Below, piece by piece: positions 13,884 to 24,842 of a stretch of DNA of 64,000 nt. Under the pieces are notes generated by a model. It searched no databases. It saw only the letters and a program-made list of their open reading frames with translations, and was not told the origin of the DNA. The translations under genes and the position numbers were made by a program. This stretch comes from Cerioporus squamosus. Its lineage: Eukaryota; Basidiomycota; Agaricomycetes; Polyporales; Polyporaceae. How positions within the stretch are numbered: the stretch's first letter is position 1; each line of letters opens with the position of its first letter. The stretch is from the NCBI GenBank assembly GCA_022592435.1, contig JABYQS010000086.1, forward strand, positions 1-64,000, read 5' to 3'.

Positions 13884-15222
13884 AATGACTCTGTGTGGGA
13901 GAATCGTGAATGTGGTGTGGTGGTAGAGGAGAATGCTGATGTGAGAGCGTAGAGGACGAGAGGGCGTCCTTATATGCGTTTCGCCTTTCTGCCAGCCTCT
14001 GCGAGACCGTCTACATTGTAACGGCTTGCATGTGGATGACTGCGTCAGGCAACACTGTACGATCGGACTTACCTCCTGGGGGATGGGCCGTTTGAGATGA
14101 GACTGGTTAACAGACTCGCCGGGCGACCGGATTGCGCCCCGCTGCTCATCCTCACCTCGGATTACCAAAAACTAAGTCTTCCGCACCCGGCTGATCTCCA
14201 TACGGTTCTGTCGTCCGACGCCGAGCGGAAGTCCTCAGCTGCAGGCCTCAGGCTGCAAGCTTCAGGACTGGCATTGGGTTGATCTACAACAGACTTAGTT
14301 CATCTCATGCAAAGTCTAGACTAGGATCATTGCAGCTATACGGTACGATCTAGTAGGACTGTCGAGCTGTCCTGGAGGTGGCAAGACTCTGGAATAGTGA
14401 TCGAGGGTATCCGAACCAGCCGCGTTCCATGGCTTCACACAACGGCAAGCCAGTTTTGACAGTGAGCATGATGTGCTGTTTCTTCTGTACTCGTATAGCT
14501 AACCTGGATCAGGCGTGAGGTCATTACTGCGTCCCCTCTGCCTCACCGGGAGATATAGTGCACACTTACCTGACAACCCCGAGTCACGTCCCCATAATGC
14601 AGGGCCCACAGCGATGATGCTTCTACTTCTCAGCGGACGAGACTATTGCAACATGCCGACAGAGTGATGATACGTACTTTAACTTACTCTGCCGTGGCAA
14701 AAGTCAAGGCACGTAAAGAACGACACCGCCCGACTCTACTCGCACAACTTGACGTACTAACTCCTTCCTTTCAACTCCAAGCCGCCAGGGAGATAGAGGG
14801 TGCATTTGATCATATGTAGCAGCCATGAGAGACGAGGAGATGCGGCTACGCTCGACACCGATTGCTTAATTGAGCGGGGTGAGCAGTCGTGCCTCCGTAG
14901 GTCCCGGCGTTGCGATCAGACTGAGAATGCTCGGAAAGTAGGCCTGAGTGAGGGAAGCCATGGAAAGAAAGCTGGAAGACAATAAAGACGAGTATAATGC
15001 GGCGGAGGTCGACGTCGACGATCTCGACGTTGAGCGCGGGAGAGCAGGGGAGAGCGCATGGAAACGAGGCATCAGCGTGGCGCCTCCGGTACGCACCTTG
15101 TCTCTTCTCATCATCTTCCCCGCCGTCCCCGCCGTCTGCGACGCCGACGGCGCCCTCGTTCTCGTCCTTCGTTCAGCCCGCCCGTCGTTTCTCATGACCA
15201 TCTGTCTGCCCAGCTTCGTCCG
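13884..15222. promoter_or_regulatory. Divergent upstream region HAD phosphatase / Ser-rich protein
   Basis: About 1.3 kb between two divergent start codons, without a recognisable gene. Near 13968-13976 the minus strand reads CATATAAGG, a possible TATA box for the phosphatase. On the right the frame of the Ser-rich protein is open from 15058, but that leader is Arg/Pro/His-rich and probably untranslated. Confidence 0.4.
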
Positions 15223-18200
15223 ATGACCCCTCGCCCCGTGCAGGCCTCCAAGTCTCGTCCTTTGTCGGCAATTTTCATTGGGTCTGCTGGTTCAACGCCC
15301 CCTACTCTTCCTGATCTCCCTGAACCACCCAGTCCTGGTACATCTTCCAACGCATCTGGCCTCCCATCGCCTCCGGCTACCAACTCCACGGGGAGCGGAA
15401 GCGTCGGCGAAGGCAGTACTAACGCCGGCAGTCTCCGTCACCGAACGCCCAGCTCCAAGTCCAACTCCAGCATGTCTGGCGGCGTCGGTGACAAGTCATA
15501 TGGCTACAACAAGAAGCGGTCATCCATCATCGAAGACGAGGACGAAGCGGATGAGAACGAGAACGATGAGGACAACACCGCGCGGCTTTCTGGCGACCGG
15601 AGACGGTCGTTCTCCAAGGACGCGCCAGATAATCAGGCCGCGTTGCAGCGAGTCAAGAGCCTGACCCAGAGGAATCGTATGGTACGTCTTTGAGTTGTCA
15701 GACATGCGCATATATTCACTCCCTCCACTACCGATGACCTTGATTGCCCCACCGCCGTCCGTCTGCACCGGGATATGGCGCATATGTACATAGGTGCTGG
15801 ACAAACTTTCTTCAATCTCGCGTTTGAGCTCGCCTGTCCCGTCGAACCACTCTCGATCCCCCCTATCACCCCCGACAGTCGGGTCTTCTTCCTCTTCTGC
15901 CACATCTTCCTCGAGACTTTCGTCCTCTCAGAACCGGCCTCCCTCTGTTGCAACTTCCTCTAGCAATGGTCGACGGCGCGAGCCTCAGCTCTCTGGATCC
16001 GAGACCGAACGTGAGAGCTATGGCAGGACTACCCCGCCCCCTTCGGCACCGTATCCCGAGTTCCAAGGCGTGGGATCCGTAAGACAACGTCGCATTTCTG
16101 CACCGGCTTCTCCAGGAAAGATGCGTACATCCCGAGGAAAGGACCACGCGTCTCCTCGCAGCAAGCGGGTCTCCATGGCTCTGTCGGTGGACGATGCGTA
16201 CGGGCGTTCGGATGACGAAGATGTCACGGCTGCTGCTCTAGCTGCAGTGGCGTCGTCTAGGAGAAGTCCTACAGGGAGTGCTGGGAAGAAAGGGAGGCAG
16301 CCCTTACCTCGCGAGTTCAGGGACAGGAAGATATCCGACGAGAAGGTGCGCATATATCGATGAGTTCGAGGGTTATCTTCCAATGAGCATGTGTGTAGCT
16401 TCCAGTCGAGCCAGCGACCCCTCACCGGTTGGCCAGCCGCGCTGAACTGGGGCGGGCGTCACCCTCTCCCCGCAAAAACCGTATTTCGACTTCAGATCCT
16501 CCCGGTTCGCCCCGACGACTGGGACAGTCGCGGTACTCGACGGTGCGCGAGCGCGAGTTGACGCGGAAACACCACCAGATGCGGTGGTCGGAAGACTTGT
16601 CCTCTCCCTCAAGAGAGCTTCCTGACGAATCGTTCGACAACCCAGGGAGGCGCCAGGGTCACCGCAGCGGAAGCTCTGAAGGTCTGTTAGGAACTGTCGG
16701 AGGACGAAGTTTAATCGGCGAGGGACTGAGGGCTGCCGGTCTCACGAAAAGGAAGGACGAAGACGTATTCACTTCCCCCAACGGCCAGTTGCACGCACCG
16801 GTGCCGCAACGTCGAACGCGATCGACGGGAACGTCTTCAGTTCTGGCGTCTGAGCTGGACTCGAGTTTCGACTCTAGCATAGACGAGGACAGGAGTCGAG
16901 TGAGCGAGGGAGTTGAACCACCTCTCAATCCAAAGACCCCTATCAACTCTGGTTACAGGCCAAGACCAACGAGTGGGTTCGCACCTCGTCCTGGCACGTC
17001 CATGGCCGCTCTTCACCATGATGATGTGCCCCCAAGAACAGCGCCCCCCGCCCTGCGCTCCTATCGGTCGACGTACACCCTTCCTGACAGGCACCTCGAA
17101 GACGTGCGGCGCCTATCTACCCTCGACAGATCCTCTCCATTCAGCACGGTTCGGTCGTCTACTGCACAAAGCGGCGTACGAGACTCTGGTTCCGACCATC
17201 GAAGGCTGATGCTGGAGGCGCTTTCGGTGTTTGAGTCTCATCTGTCGCGACTACCACCCATGGGCCAGACCACTACTACGACGATTCCCGAGGTGTTTCA
17301 GAGCGCTCAGCACCTCGTGCATGCGTTGGACAAGTTGAACGCTATGCTCAAGGACGGGACGAACAAAGCATTGGAGGCACAGATCGACGCCGAACTCGCC
17401 GACTCCAAAAACGGTGTCGACCTGCCGGAGCTGTGGAGGGAGGTCGGCGCAGACCATCGGGAGAACCTCCGAGTCAGCGATGAGGTCGTGCGGAACATGA
17501 CAGGCTTCCTGCTCGGGGTAGGAAAGATCCTCCGCGACGTCACCTCTGGAAACCATCATTTCCGGACGCTTAGCTTGGATGAGGAGGTAACGCGGCGGAT
17601 GACCCCTGACATCTCTCCAACAAGTGCCCGCGAGGCGGACGGACGGCATAGCAGGGAGGCTAGGCGGAGCTGGGAACCGGGACGAGAGACCATCAGGCTG
17701 TCGGGGCTCTCGAGCCTGGAGAGGAACGGCACCACGCGATCACGTCCATCCTCATCTATGAACAGCAACAACTTGCGCAGCTCGGCAGGTTCTAGCAGCG
17801 AGGGGCGGAGCGTGAACGACAACAACGACGGCACCCCTGCGACTGTCCGACAGTCGGCACCGATTGCAGGGTCTTCATCGGCCGCTCGCCGTCTGTATGC
17901 GCCGCGGGACCGTCCAGAGCCCATCTTTACATCGTACAGCACAGAGGACCCCAACGCAATAGACTACGAACCTTCTCCGACCCCGGTCTCGAGAACATCG
18001 CACGTTTCCTTCCCGGAGCGCCGGTCCTTTCCCCCTGTCGCCGTCCCACCATCCCTCCCTACTCTTCCTTCGGAGTCGCTCATAAACCAAGCGAACGCAG
18101 CCGCTGCGGACAAGGCGAGCAGGCGGAAGATCTCAGCTAGCTCCAACATCACCATCCGTCCCGAGCCGTCGCCTTTCACACCATCCATCAAGCCGTCGAA

Positions 18201-18648
18201 CCCTACTACCGCGCTCACGACGGCCACGGTGACCATGTCTCCTGACACTGGGGCGACTCCCTTCCCATTGCTCCGGAGCGAGTCAAACAGCTCCTCACGG
18301 ACGAACGGTGTGACGTTTTCGCGTCCTGCGACGACATCGGTGTCGACGACGCTGAGTGGCATTCAACAGCAGCATGAGAGGGGTGCGAAGAGTCGAAAAG
18401 TGTCTTTGCGTTCCGCGTTTGCTGATGTGTCGTCCCGTGATGTAGCCCCCATTTCTTCTGGGTCAGAATCGGAGCGGGAGACCCGTTCGAGGACGATTAG
18501 CTCGCGTCCGCGAGCATCACTTGAGAGCAGTCGCGGCGAAGAGCATCCCGTCGACGCGGTGCGGAGGAGTCTCGCCACGACGGTGTCGTATTCCGCTGCC
18601 CGCAAGGAGCGACGCCGTACTATCACCGAGATCTTCTCCCAGAGATGA
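15223..18648 (+). CDS. Ser-rich low-complexity protein with one helical core, unknown function
   Basis: Exons 15223-15681, 15794-16345 and 16399-18648 encode 1086 residues; both junctions keep phase. I do not recognise a named family. Most of the protein is Ser/Pro/Arg-rich and presumably disordered, with many possible SP, RRxS and TP phosphosites, for example LPDLPEPPSP and GKMRTSRGKDHASPRSKRVS. One segment at about residues 607-718 is different. It is depleted in Ser and Pro and predicted helical by eye (MLEALSVFESHLSRLPPM, EVFQSAQHLVHALDKLNAML, VDLPELWREVGADHRENLRV, DEVVRNMTGFLLGVGKILRD). This composition resembles cytoskeletal, spindle-pole or polarity scaffolds of fungi, but no specific homologue can be claimed. 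The ATG at 15223 was chosen because the sequence upstream lacks the protein's composition. Confidence 0.8.
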
Positions 18649-21384
18649 GCTTGTTGTGCACGTTTCTGGGTACGTATCAAGCTCTGTCTGACATCGTTGA
18701 TTGCTGATTCGCTCGCCTTGCAGACTGTAGACCAGCCCGTTTCTCTTCTCGGCGCCCCCGCGAATCCGCCGAGCCATATGGCATGCAGCTTCCTGTCTCC
18801 ATGTTACTGTTCAATCCCCACCGCAACGTTCTGGTATCGCGTCACCACAGCCGGACAGTTCGTAGATTCCTTCCTTTCCTGGTCTAATTCTTGGCCCTTA
18901 CGCGCAGAGCGGCAGCACCGTGGGGGGCCGTGCACATAGCGCTGCGTGTATGTCTCTCTCGTCTCCGAGTCCTCGTCCTTCCTCTTCTCAGTCACTGTTT
19001 AAGTATTTCCCTCTCTCAGCCTCTCAGCCTCTCTCCAACTCTCATCCTGTATCCTGACCCGAAGTTGCACGTATGTTTATGGGCTTCATGCATGATATGA
19101 CGAGCCGCCCCAGAGTACCTTTTGCTAATTCAGTATAGCAATGTAATGGGATGATGTTCATGTGACGAACCACGACGCCGTAATAATAACTCACGATTGA
19201 AGGCGCTGCAGTTCGTCCTTTCCTCTCGACCGCAACCTTCCAGTGTAGAAACTCTATGGTATGTTGCTGATTGCATTGTAGCACACAACCTGAACTGACA
19301 CCATCTCAGGAGTACCGGTTACCACTTGCATGACTAGGCGGCAACGTCAACCTTGCATTCATAACGCAAACCTGCTATCAGCACCATGACAACCCAGGGT
19401 CACGAAAGCCTAGGGCGACTGGAGGCAATAGCCAGTTCTTGGCCAGTTCCGTGCACCAACATGCACTGCTAACGGACGGGAATTCATATGCATGGAGATG
19501 TTTCATGGTCGTCCCCGCTGCCCCGGTCCCGAACCACTGCCGACATTCTTGAGTCTCAGGCTGATCTGCAGGTGCGTACTCTTGGCGTCTTCGCCGCATC
19601 CGCAAGACCTTGGACGAGCCACGCATTGTTGCCAGCTGGGGACTTCCCATTCCTAGATGTCGCGTCGAACGCTCTGCGCCACCTGTCCTTCCAATAAACT
19701 CCCTCTCACGTTCTCACTCCCCGCGTGCGTACCATCTGACCGGCCATTCACGCATCTACCGGATGTACCTCGAAAGCTTCGGACCAAGACATCACGATGC
19801 ATATGTCTATTCGTGATGTTGCCCGGGGTGGGCGAACCTCGCGCATCCGTGTTATGTCCGAACGTGGCAATCTGGCGTGCAAATCGGTGACACGAAGTGC
19901 AACTTGAGCGAAGGAAGAGGCACAATCAGGCAGGCCGGTCGAGCCCATGCCAGCGTACTGTCAATCGCTGCACTGGCACAGAGATCGCAAGACCTCGAGC
20001 GTGTATATGAGACGCTGCACCCTGCCTACCTAGCTTCGCCCCTTCACATTGTCTCCCGCATGCAGACGCGGTCCACTCGGATGTCCCGGGGTGCTGCCTT
20101 TCCTCTCCCATTGCTCCGCCACGCAACGCGCCACTGGGATCCTGCCTGACCCTGCACACACCGCGTGAGAGGGTGCGTGGGCCGACTTCCCATCGAGGAT
20201 CGACCGCTGAGGCAAGACTCCCGCCCGAGCCGATGCGCCGTCGCACGCCTCTTCAGTTAGTGCGCAGCTTCTGCCTCCTGCGGAGTCTATAAGAACACGT
20301 TCTGACACGGTGCAAAGGGTGAGCATGTTGTCAAATCTATTCGTGCGAGCTTCGTAGCCACGCCTCGTGCAGGTGCACGCGCCCACGAGGCTCGCAAGAC
20401 ATCCGGGCGTGGCTCACCGTCGTCGGTAATGTCGTGGACCAGGATCAGGGCGTCGTGCACCCGTATTGCACGCTGCCCAGCGTCTGCGATCTGCAATGCA
20501 TATGTCGCAGGTGTGTCACAGTTGCGAGGGCGACCAACGACAAGATACACCGAGACGAGATCAGGACTCACCATACTGGGTGAGGATGACGTCGCTGGCC
20601 GCATGGCCCTCGCCGACTAGGCAACGTCGAGGTTTCGTGCGACCGACTCGGAGTCAGGGAAGCCTGCATCTGGGGCATGCCTAATTTTGTCGGTGCGATT
20701 GAAGCTTGAAGCTTCCTATAGTCCGTCTTGTTCGTCCCCGGTCGGAGGCCTCAACTTCTACACGTTGTACGCTTCTGAGCGCGGTAAATCGGCTAGCTCC
20801 CCACGTCACGTTTAGTGGACAAATGCCTGAAGTTGCGATACTCATGATTGATGTCTTTGGCAGGGAGCGCGGTGTCCATGTCACCACGAGTGCATGACTG
20901 GTCACCGTGATCGTTGCCCCGGACAAGCTTGGTTTGCAATGCATTGACGATGATCTCCTCCTGCGAGCACCGCGAAGCGGATTGAACTTACATACATACC
21001 TCCTCGAGCTCGGGGAGCAGCACGGGTAAGTAGAGACAATTATCGGCAAGCCGCTTGGTAGCGAAGGAACATTAAATCTAGAGTCGATCTGACGGACCTG
21101 GCGCAATCGCAACTGATGGGCGGCAAGAACATTACTCCCAGGAATAACCGCGTGTGACATGCGAAGGCATATCACTCGCGTCGGGACCATTAGAGAAGGC
21201 CTCATCTGGTTCCCATTCCGCCTCCTTCGTGCTCTTCCTCCCACTGCCATCTCCGCGCAGCTGAGCGGTCCCTGCTCTTTGCCCGTTGCCAGCGGTAAGC
21301 TGGCCGGCACCACACTCCTTTGCCTCACGTTCATTCTCAACCCGGAGCAGTCGGTATAACGCGCGCCACGCGCACCAGCCCAGG
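18649..21384. other. Gene-poor region after the Ser-rich gene
   Basis: About 2.7 kb with no gene I can support. The first part is the 3' flank of the Ser-rich gene and is pyrimidine-rich around 18900-19050. Short open frames on the minus strand at 20287-20604 and 20681-21340 have a few hydrophobic stretches but no coherent exon chain. The last 200 bp are upstream of the SH3 protein. Confidence 0.4.
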
Positions 21385-23280
21385 ATGCACCAAATACCCC
21401 GCGGAATGCAGCACCGACACAGACGTGTCCAAGGTCTCGAGGAGCGTGAACCCGCCCTCATCGACCTCCCCTTCGCCCTCCCATCCATCCCTCTCCTGAG
21501 CCCCTTGCTCGACCCCATCCTCACACCCATCATCGCGGGCAAACCCAGGACGACCACGACCTCCACCCCGCACGCGACGACTTCCACGACTCCCGCTCAA
21601 GCTCCGGCTCCCTCTTCTCCCCCCGCTACTACTACACCGTCAAACCCCGCCCCCGCTCCGTCGAGTAGCGCGAACGGAAGCAGTGGTGACTCGGGCAACA
21701 GCGGCAGCGGCAGCGGCAATGGCAGTGACACTGGCAATGGCAATGGTGCGAGCCCTTCTAACGGCTCTAACGGTTCGAACCCCAGTCAAGCTACAACTGC
21801 CCCCGCATTCCCTGCGGCTTCTTCCTCCGCCGGTTCTTCCGGCTCCTCTGATCCCTCTGGCTCCTCCGATGCTTCCCCCTCAAAAGGCTCGGATGCAGGG
21901 AGCGACGCTTCTGCCTCGGGTAGCTCATCTGGCAGTTCCCCGGAAGACTTCAGCGATGCTTCGAGCACAGGCAGCCTCTCCCTAGTCATCAATGCTAATG
22001 GCGGTCAAGCGTTCGCCACGGGCACTGGTAGCGGCGATGCCGCTGAGGAGACTGGCAGCGGTGGCGTCACTGGCACCGCTGCCCATGGCACATCCGTAGG
22101 GGCTGCAGGTCGCCTGACCGGAACGTTCACAGGACTCTACCCTGGCGCGACGACTGGCACGAGTAGTGCTGATCCTTCCAATCCCACGGGGACCGTCGAC
22201 GCGGCCTCTGGCAGTCACGGATTGTCGACTGGGATCATCGTCGCCATCTCAGTCATTGCAGCCTTGCTCGCTTTGATGCTACTCCTCTGTTGCGTTCGCC
22301 GCCGTGCAGTCGCTGCGCGCGTCAAGCGCCGCAAGCAATGGTTCGCCGGAAGCGGCGCGGGTGCAGAGAAGGACTTCAACGACAAGGACGCTCTGGCTCC
22401 CGGTACGCACTCCAACCGCAGCAGTTTCGCCACCAGCTACGACCGTGGGCAAGTGCTCTTCTCTCCCAATCCCTTCCACGCGAACGAGCTGGTCGCGGAG
22501 ACAGCGCCGGTCTGGCCGAGCGACCTGAGCGGCTCGATTACCGTTGCTCCCGCTGCTGCACACACCGTCGAATCCTCGTCATCGCCCACGTTCCGCAGCA
22601 CGACCGATCGGTCGAGCATCCATTCTTCCTCTTCTGCCGGTAGCAGCCGCCCCCCTTCGCAGGACTCCCAGTACCTCGTCGCTTTGCCTCCAGCAGCTGC
22701 TGCCGAAGGCCAGCCCTATGGCATGGACTGCCCGTCGCCGTTCTCCGTACGCCCCTTCTCGCCTTCCGAGACGTTTTCGTTCCCACAGCCACCCAAGGAC
22801 GATGCGCAGAGCCGCGCGTCCGAAATGGTCAGCGGTTCCGTGAAGAGCTCCGTGCTTGGTTCGGCCTTCTTCACTGCTGAGGAGGCGTATTCGCCCTCCG
22901 CCGAGAACGAGAACCCATTCGCGGATTTCACGGAGGTCGGACGGCCGCCCTCTGCAGCGACAGACAGCTCGGTGCCTCAGCACTTCGCCCCAGTCGAGAC
23001 GATCCGGCGCCCGTTCGTGCCATCTATGAACGATGAGCTGGCAGTGAGCCCAGGCGACGAGGTCCGAATCCTGAAACGCTTCGATGACGGCTGGGCGGTC
23101 GCGGAGAAGGTCGGCGCCGGTGTGCAGGGCCTCATCCCGATCGACTGCATGCGCGCTGTCGAGGAGGAGCTGCCTGCGTTCCTGGCCAAGAAGCGCATCA
23201 GCAGCTACCTTGCGCGCGCCTCGTTCACAACGCGTGCGAGCGTCCTCAGCGGCGGGTCGAGTATCGGAGCGGCCATGTGA
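21385..23280 (+). CDS. Single-pass membrane protein with cytoplasmic SH3 domain (Fus1-like architecture)
   Basis: Single exon, 631 residues from the ATG at 21385; the frame is open a little further upstream but without an obvious signal peptide. Residues about 50-275 are Ser/Thr/Gly/Asn-rich and suit a heavily O-glycosylated external region. A transmembrane helix follows at about 278-300 (GIIVAISVIAALLALMLLLC), then a basic stop-transfer patch (RRRAVAARVKRRKQW). The cytoplasmic tail is Ser/Pro-rich and ends in an SH3 domain at about 541-600 (DELAVSPGDEVRILKRFDDG, WAVAEK, GLIPIDCM). This order (glycosylated outside, one helix, SH3 at the C-terminus) is that of yeast Fus1, a cell-fusion scaffold; sequence homology to Fus1 itself is not shown. 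The SH3 domain should bind a PxxP partner such as a MAPK or polarity adaptor, by inference. Confidence 0.85.
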   Translation: MHQIPRGMQHRHRRVQGLEEREPALIDLPFALPSIPLLSPLLDPILTPIIAGKPRTTTTSTPHATTSTTPAQAPAPSSPPATTTPSNPAPAPSSSANGSSGDSGNSGSGSGNGSDTGNGNGASPSNGSNGSNPSQATTAPAFPAASSSAGSSGSSDPSGSSDASPSKGSDAGSDASASGSSSGSSPEDFSDASSTGSLSLVINANGGQAFATGTGSGDAAEETGSGGVTGTAAHGTSVGAAGRLTGTFTGLYPGATTGTSSADPSNPTGTVDAASGSHGLSTGIIVAISVIAALLALMLLLCCVRRRAVAARVKRRKQWFAGSGAGAEKDFNDKDALAPGTHSNRSSFATSYDRGQVLFSPNPFHANELVAETAPVWPSDLSGSITVAPAAAHTVESSSSPTFRSTTDRSSIHSSSSAGSSRPPSQDSQYLVALPPAAAAEGQPYGMDCPSPFSVRPFSPSETFSFPQPPKDDAQSRASEMVSGSVKSSVLGSAFFTAEEAYSPSAENENPFADFTEVGRPPSAATDSSVPQHFAPVETIRRPFVPSMNDELAVSPGDEVRILKRFDDGWAVAEKVGAGVQGLIPIDCMRAVEEELPAFLAKKRISSYLARASFTTRASVLSGGSSIGAAM

Positions 23281-24842
23281 GAGGAAACGGCTCGGTTCTT
23301 GGATACCTCGCTATGATTTCACGCTTGCTATCGGTGAGTCGGGATGTTCTTTGCGCTCTGCAGTCTTGCTGACCACTGGTCCCTTTCTAGCCCCGAATTG
23401 TTATTGAGCATGCTTGTTGTCTGTCTGCTACACTAATACGCCACCGTCGTCCTCCATATTGTCATTCACTGCGTCTCGCTGGCCGTCATAGACCACGCAC
23501 CTATACTCACCTGGTCTCGACGGCCAGCAGGCACCTTCCACCACTTCACACTCGAACGGCCCCCTCTCCTCTTGGGGGCAAGGGGCACCTTCATCTTCTG
23601 TCCTTACCAGTACATAATCCGTTGCTTTCATGCTTTCGATCAGTGCATTACTACCCCTAGTACGTCTGTGCATACCTTATTCGTCCTCCCTTCCTGCCGC
23701 GCTCTCCCACCGCTTCAGATACCCCCTCAAAGCTTCGCTTCACGATTACGCTTACGACGCCTCACTCCGTACATCCCGTACATAGTACATACTTACTTGG
23801 GGCTCATTTGGGGGTCTGGGGTCGAACTGCTTATTGCACTATCCCTCGTGGCGCGGACAGGATGGGACCTGTATACCCTTCACACCTTTGGCATTTTTCT
23901 TCTTCTTCACGTACTGTACCTGGCGCAAGATCGCTTGCGTGGGCCGCGCGCGCGGGACGTTGGCTAGACCCTCGGCGCGACGCTGTAGAAAGATGGTGTA
24001 GCTGTTGTTGGTTGGTTGGTAGGTAGGAAATCACAGTACATACGCGTGTACCATGATGTAGCATTGCTCAAGTCGTCGATCTCGGTCGGCGTGCTTTAGG
24101 GCGTAACTTATACAAGACTGTTGCACGTCCCCGATCGAGTCTACGTCGCTGTCGCTTTTCTACTGGTTGTCGCGGAGTCTTATCACGACGCCACAGGGCC
24201 CAAAGATCTCTGGTAGTCGAGGGCAGTCGCCAAGAATCCGAGGTGTCTGGATACATCTCGATCGAGGACGAGGTGATCGCCGCGGGTAGGTACGCGCCGT
24301 CTACAACCTTCTACAACGCTATCAGCCGGTACCGACACAATTCCTTGCTCTTGGTGGCGGCGACACAGTACGCGAAACAGGTACCAGGACGAAGACACTG
24401 AGACTCGACGTCAACGTTCTTCCCAATATCTTGACTCCCCCCGACACGACGGTCACAAGCATTGAAGCAAACCGTTTGCTCACTGTATCTCCTGCACCAA
24501 GCCTGAGATTGCTCGTCCATCGTCAAATCCGTCATTGAAGGGCGACTTCAGTGGCATCGGCATGGTCTTGGGTAGTGTGCAATGTAGACCTAGTCGAGGC
24601 TCGGTTTTAGTGCCGACGTCAAGCGTTGATGGTGCCGTGGCTTATGGCACTGGGCAGGCCAGCCGTGTGCGGGAGCCATCGCTTTAGGAGGCTACTACCG
24701 TCAGGCTTATATGAGCGTCTATGCGAGTCGTGCGTGGCTTCGAGTTCCTGCCAGCACCATCATCTAAAGCTAAAGCTTTGAACGTTGAACTGTGTTACGG
24801 TACAGTGCAAGGTGCTGCGACCACATCCGACTTGGTAAAAGG
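23281..24842. other. Intergenic region, SH3 protein to F-box-like protein
   Basis: About 1.5 kb containing the 3' flank of the SH3 protein and the upstream region of the next gene. The short frames seen have no domain features. A GTTGGTTGGTTGGTAGGTAGG stretch near 24006-24026 is a small degenerate tetranucleotide repeat. Nothing else was identified. Confidence 0.4.

Noticed and set aside
20681..21340. Minus-strand frame of 219 codons with hydrophobic patches (SHALVVTWTPR), possibly a DUF6533 relic
   Set aside because: Only one short segment resembles the family; no other conserved block or splice pattern supports a gene.
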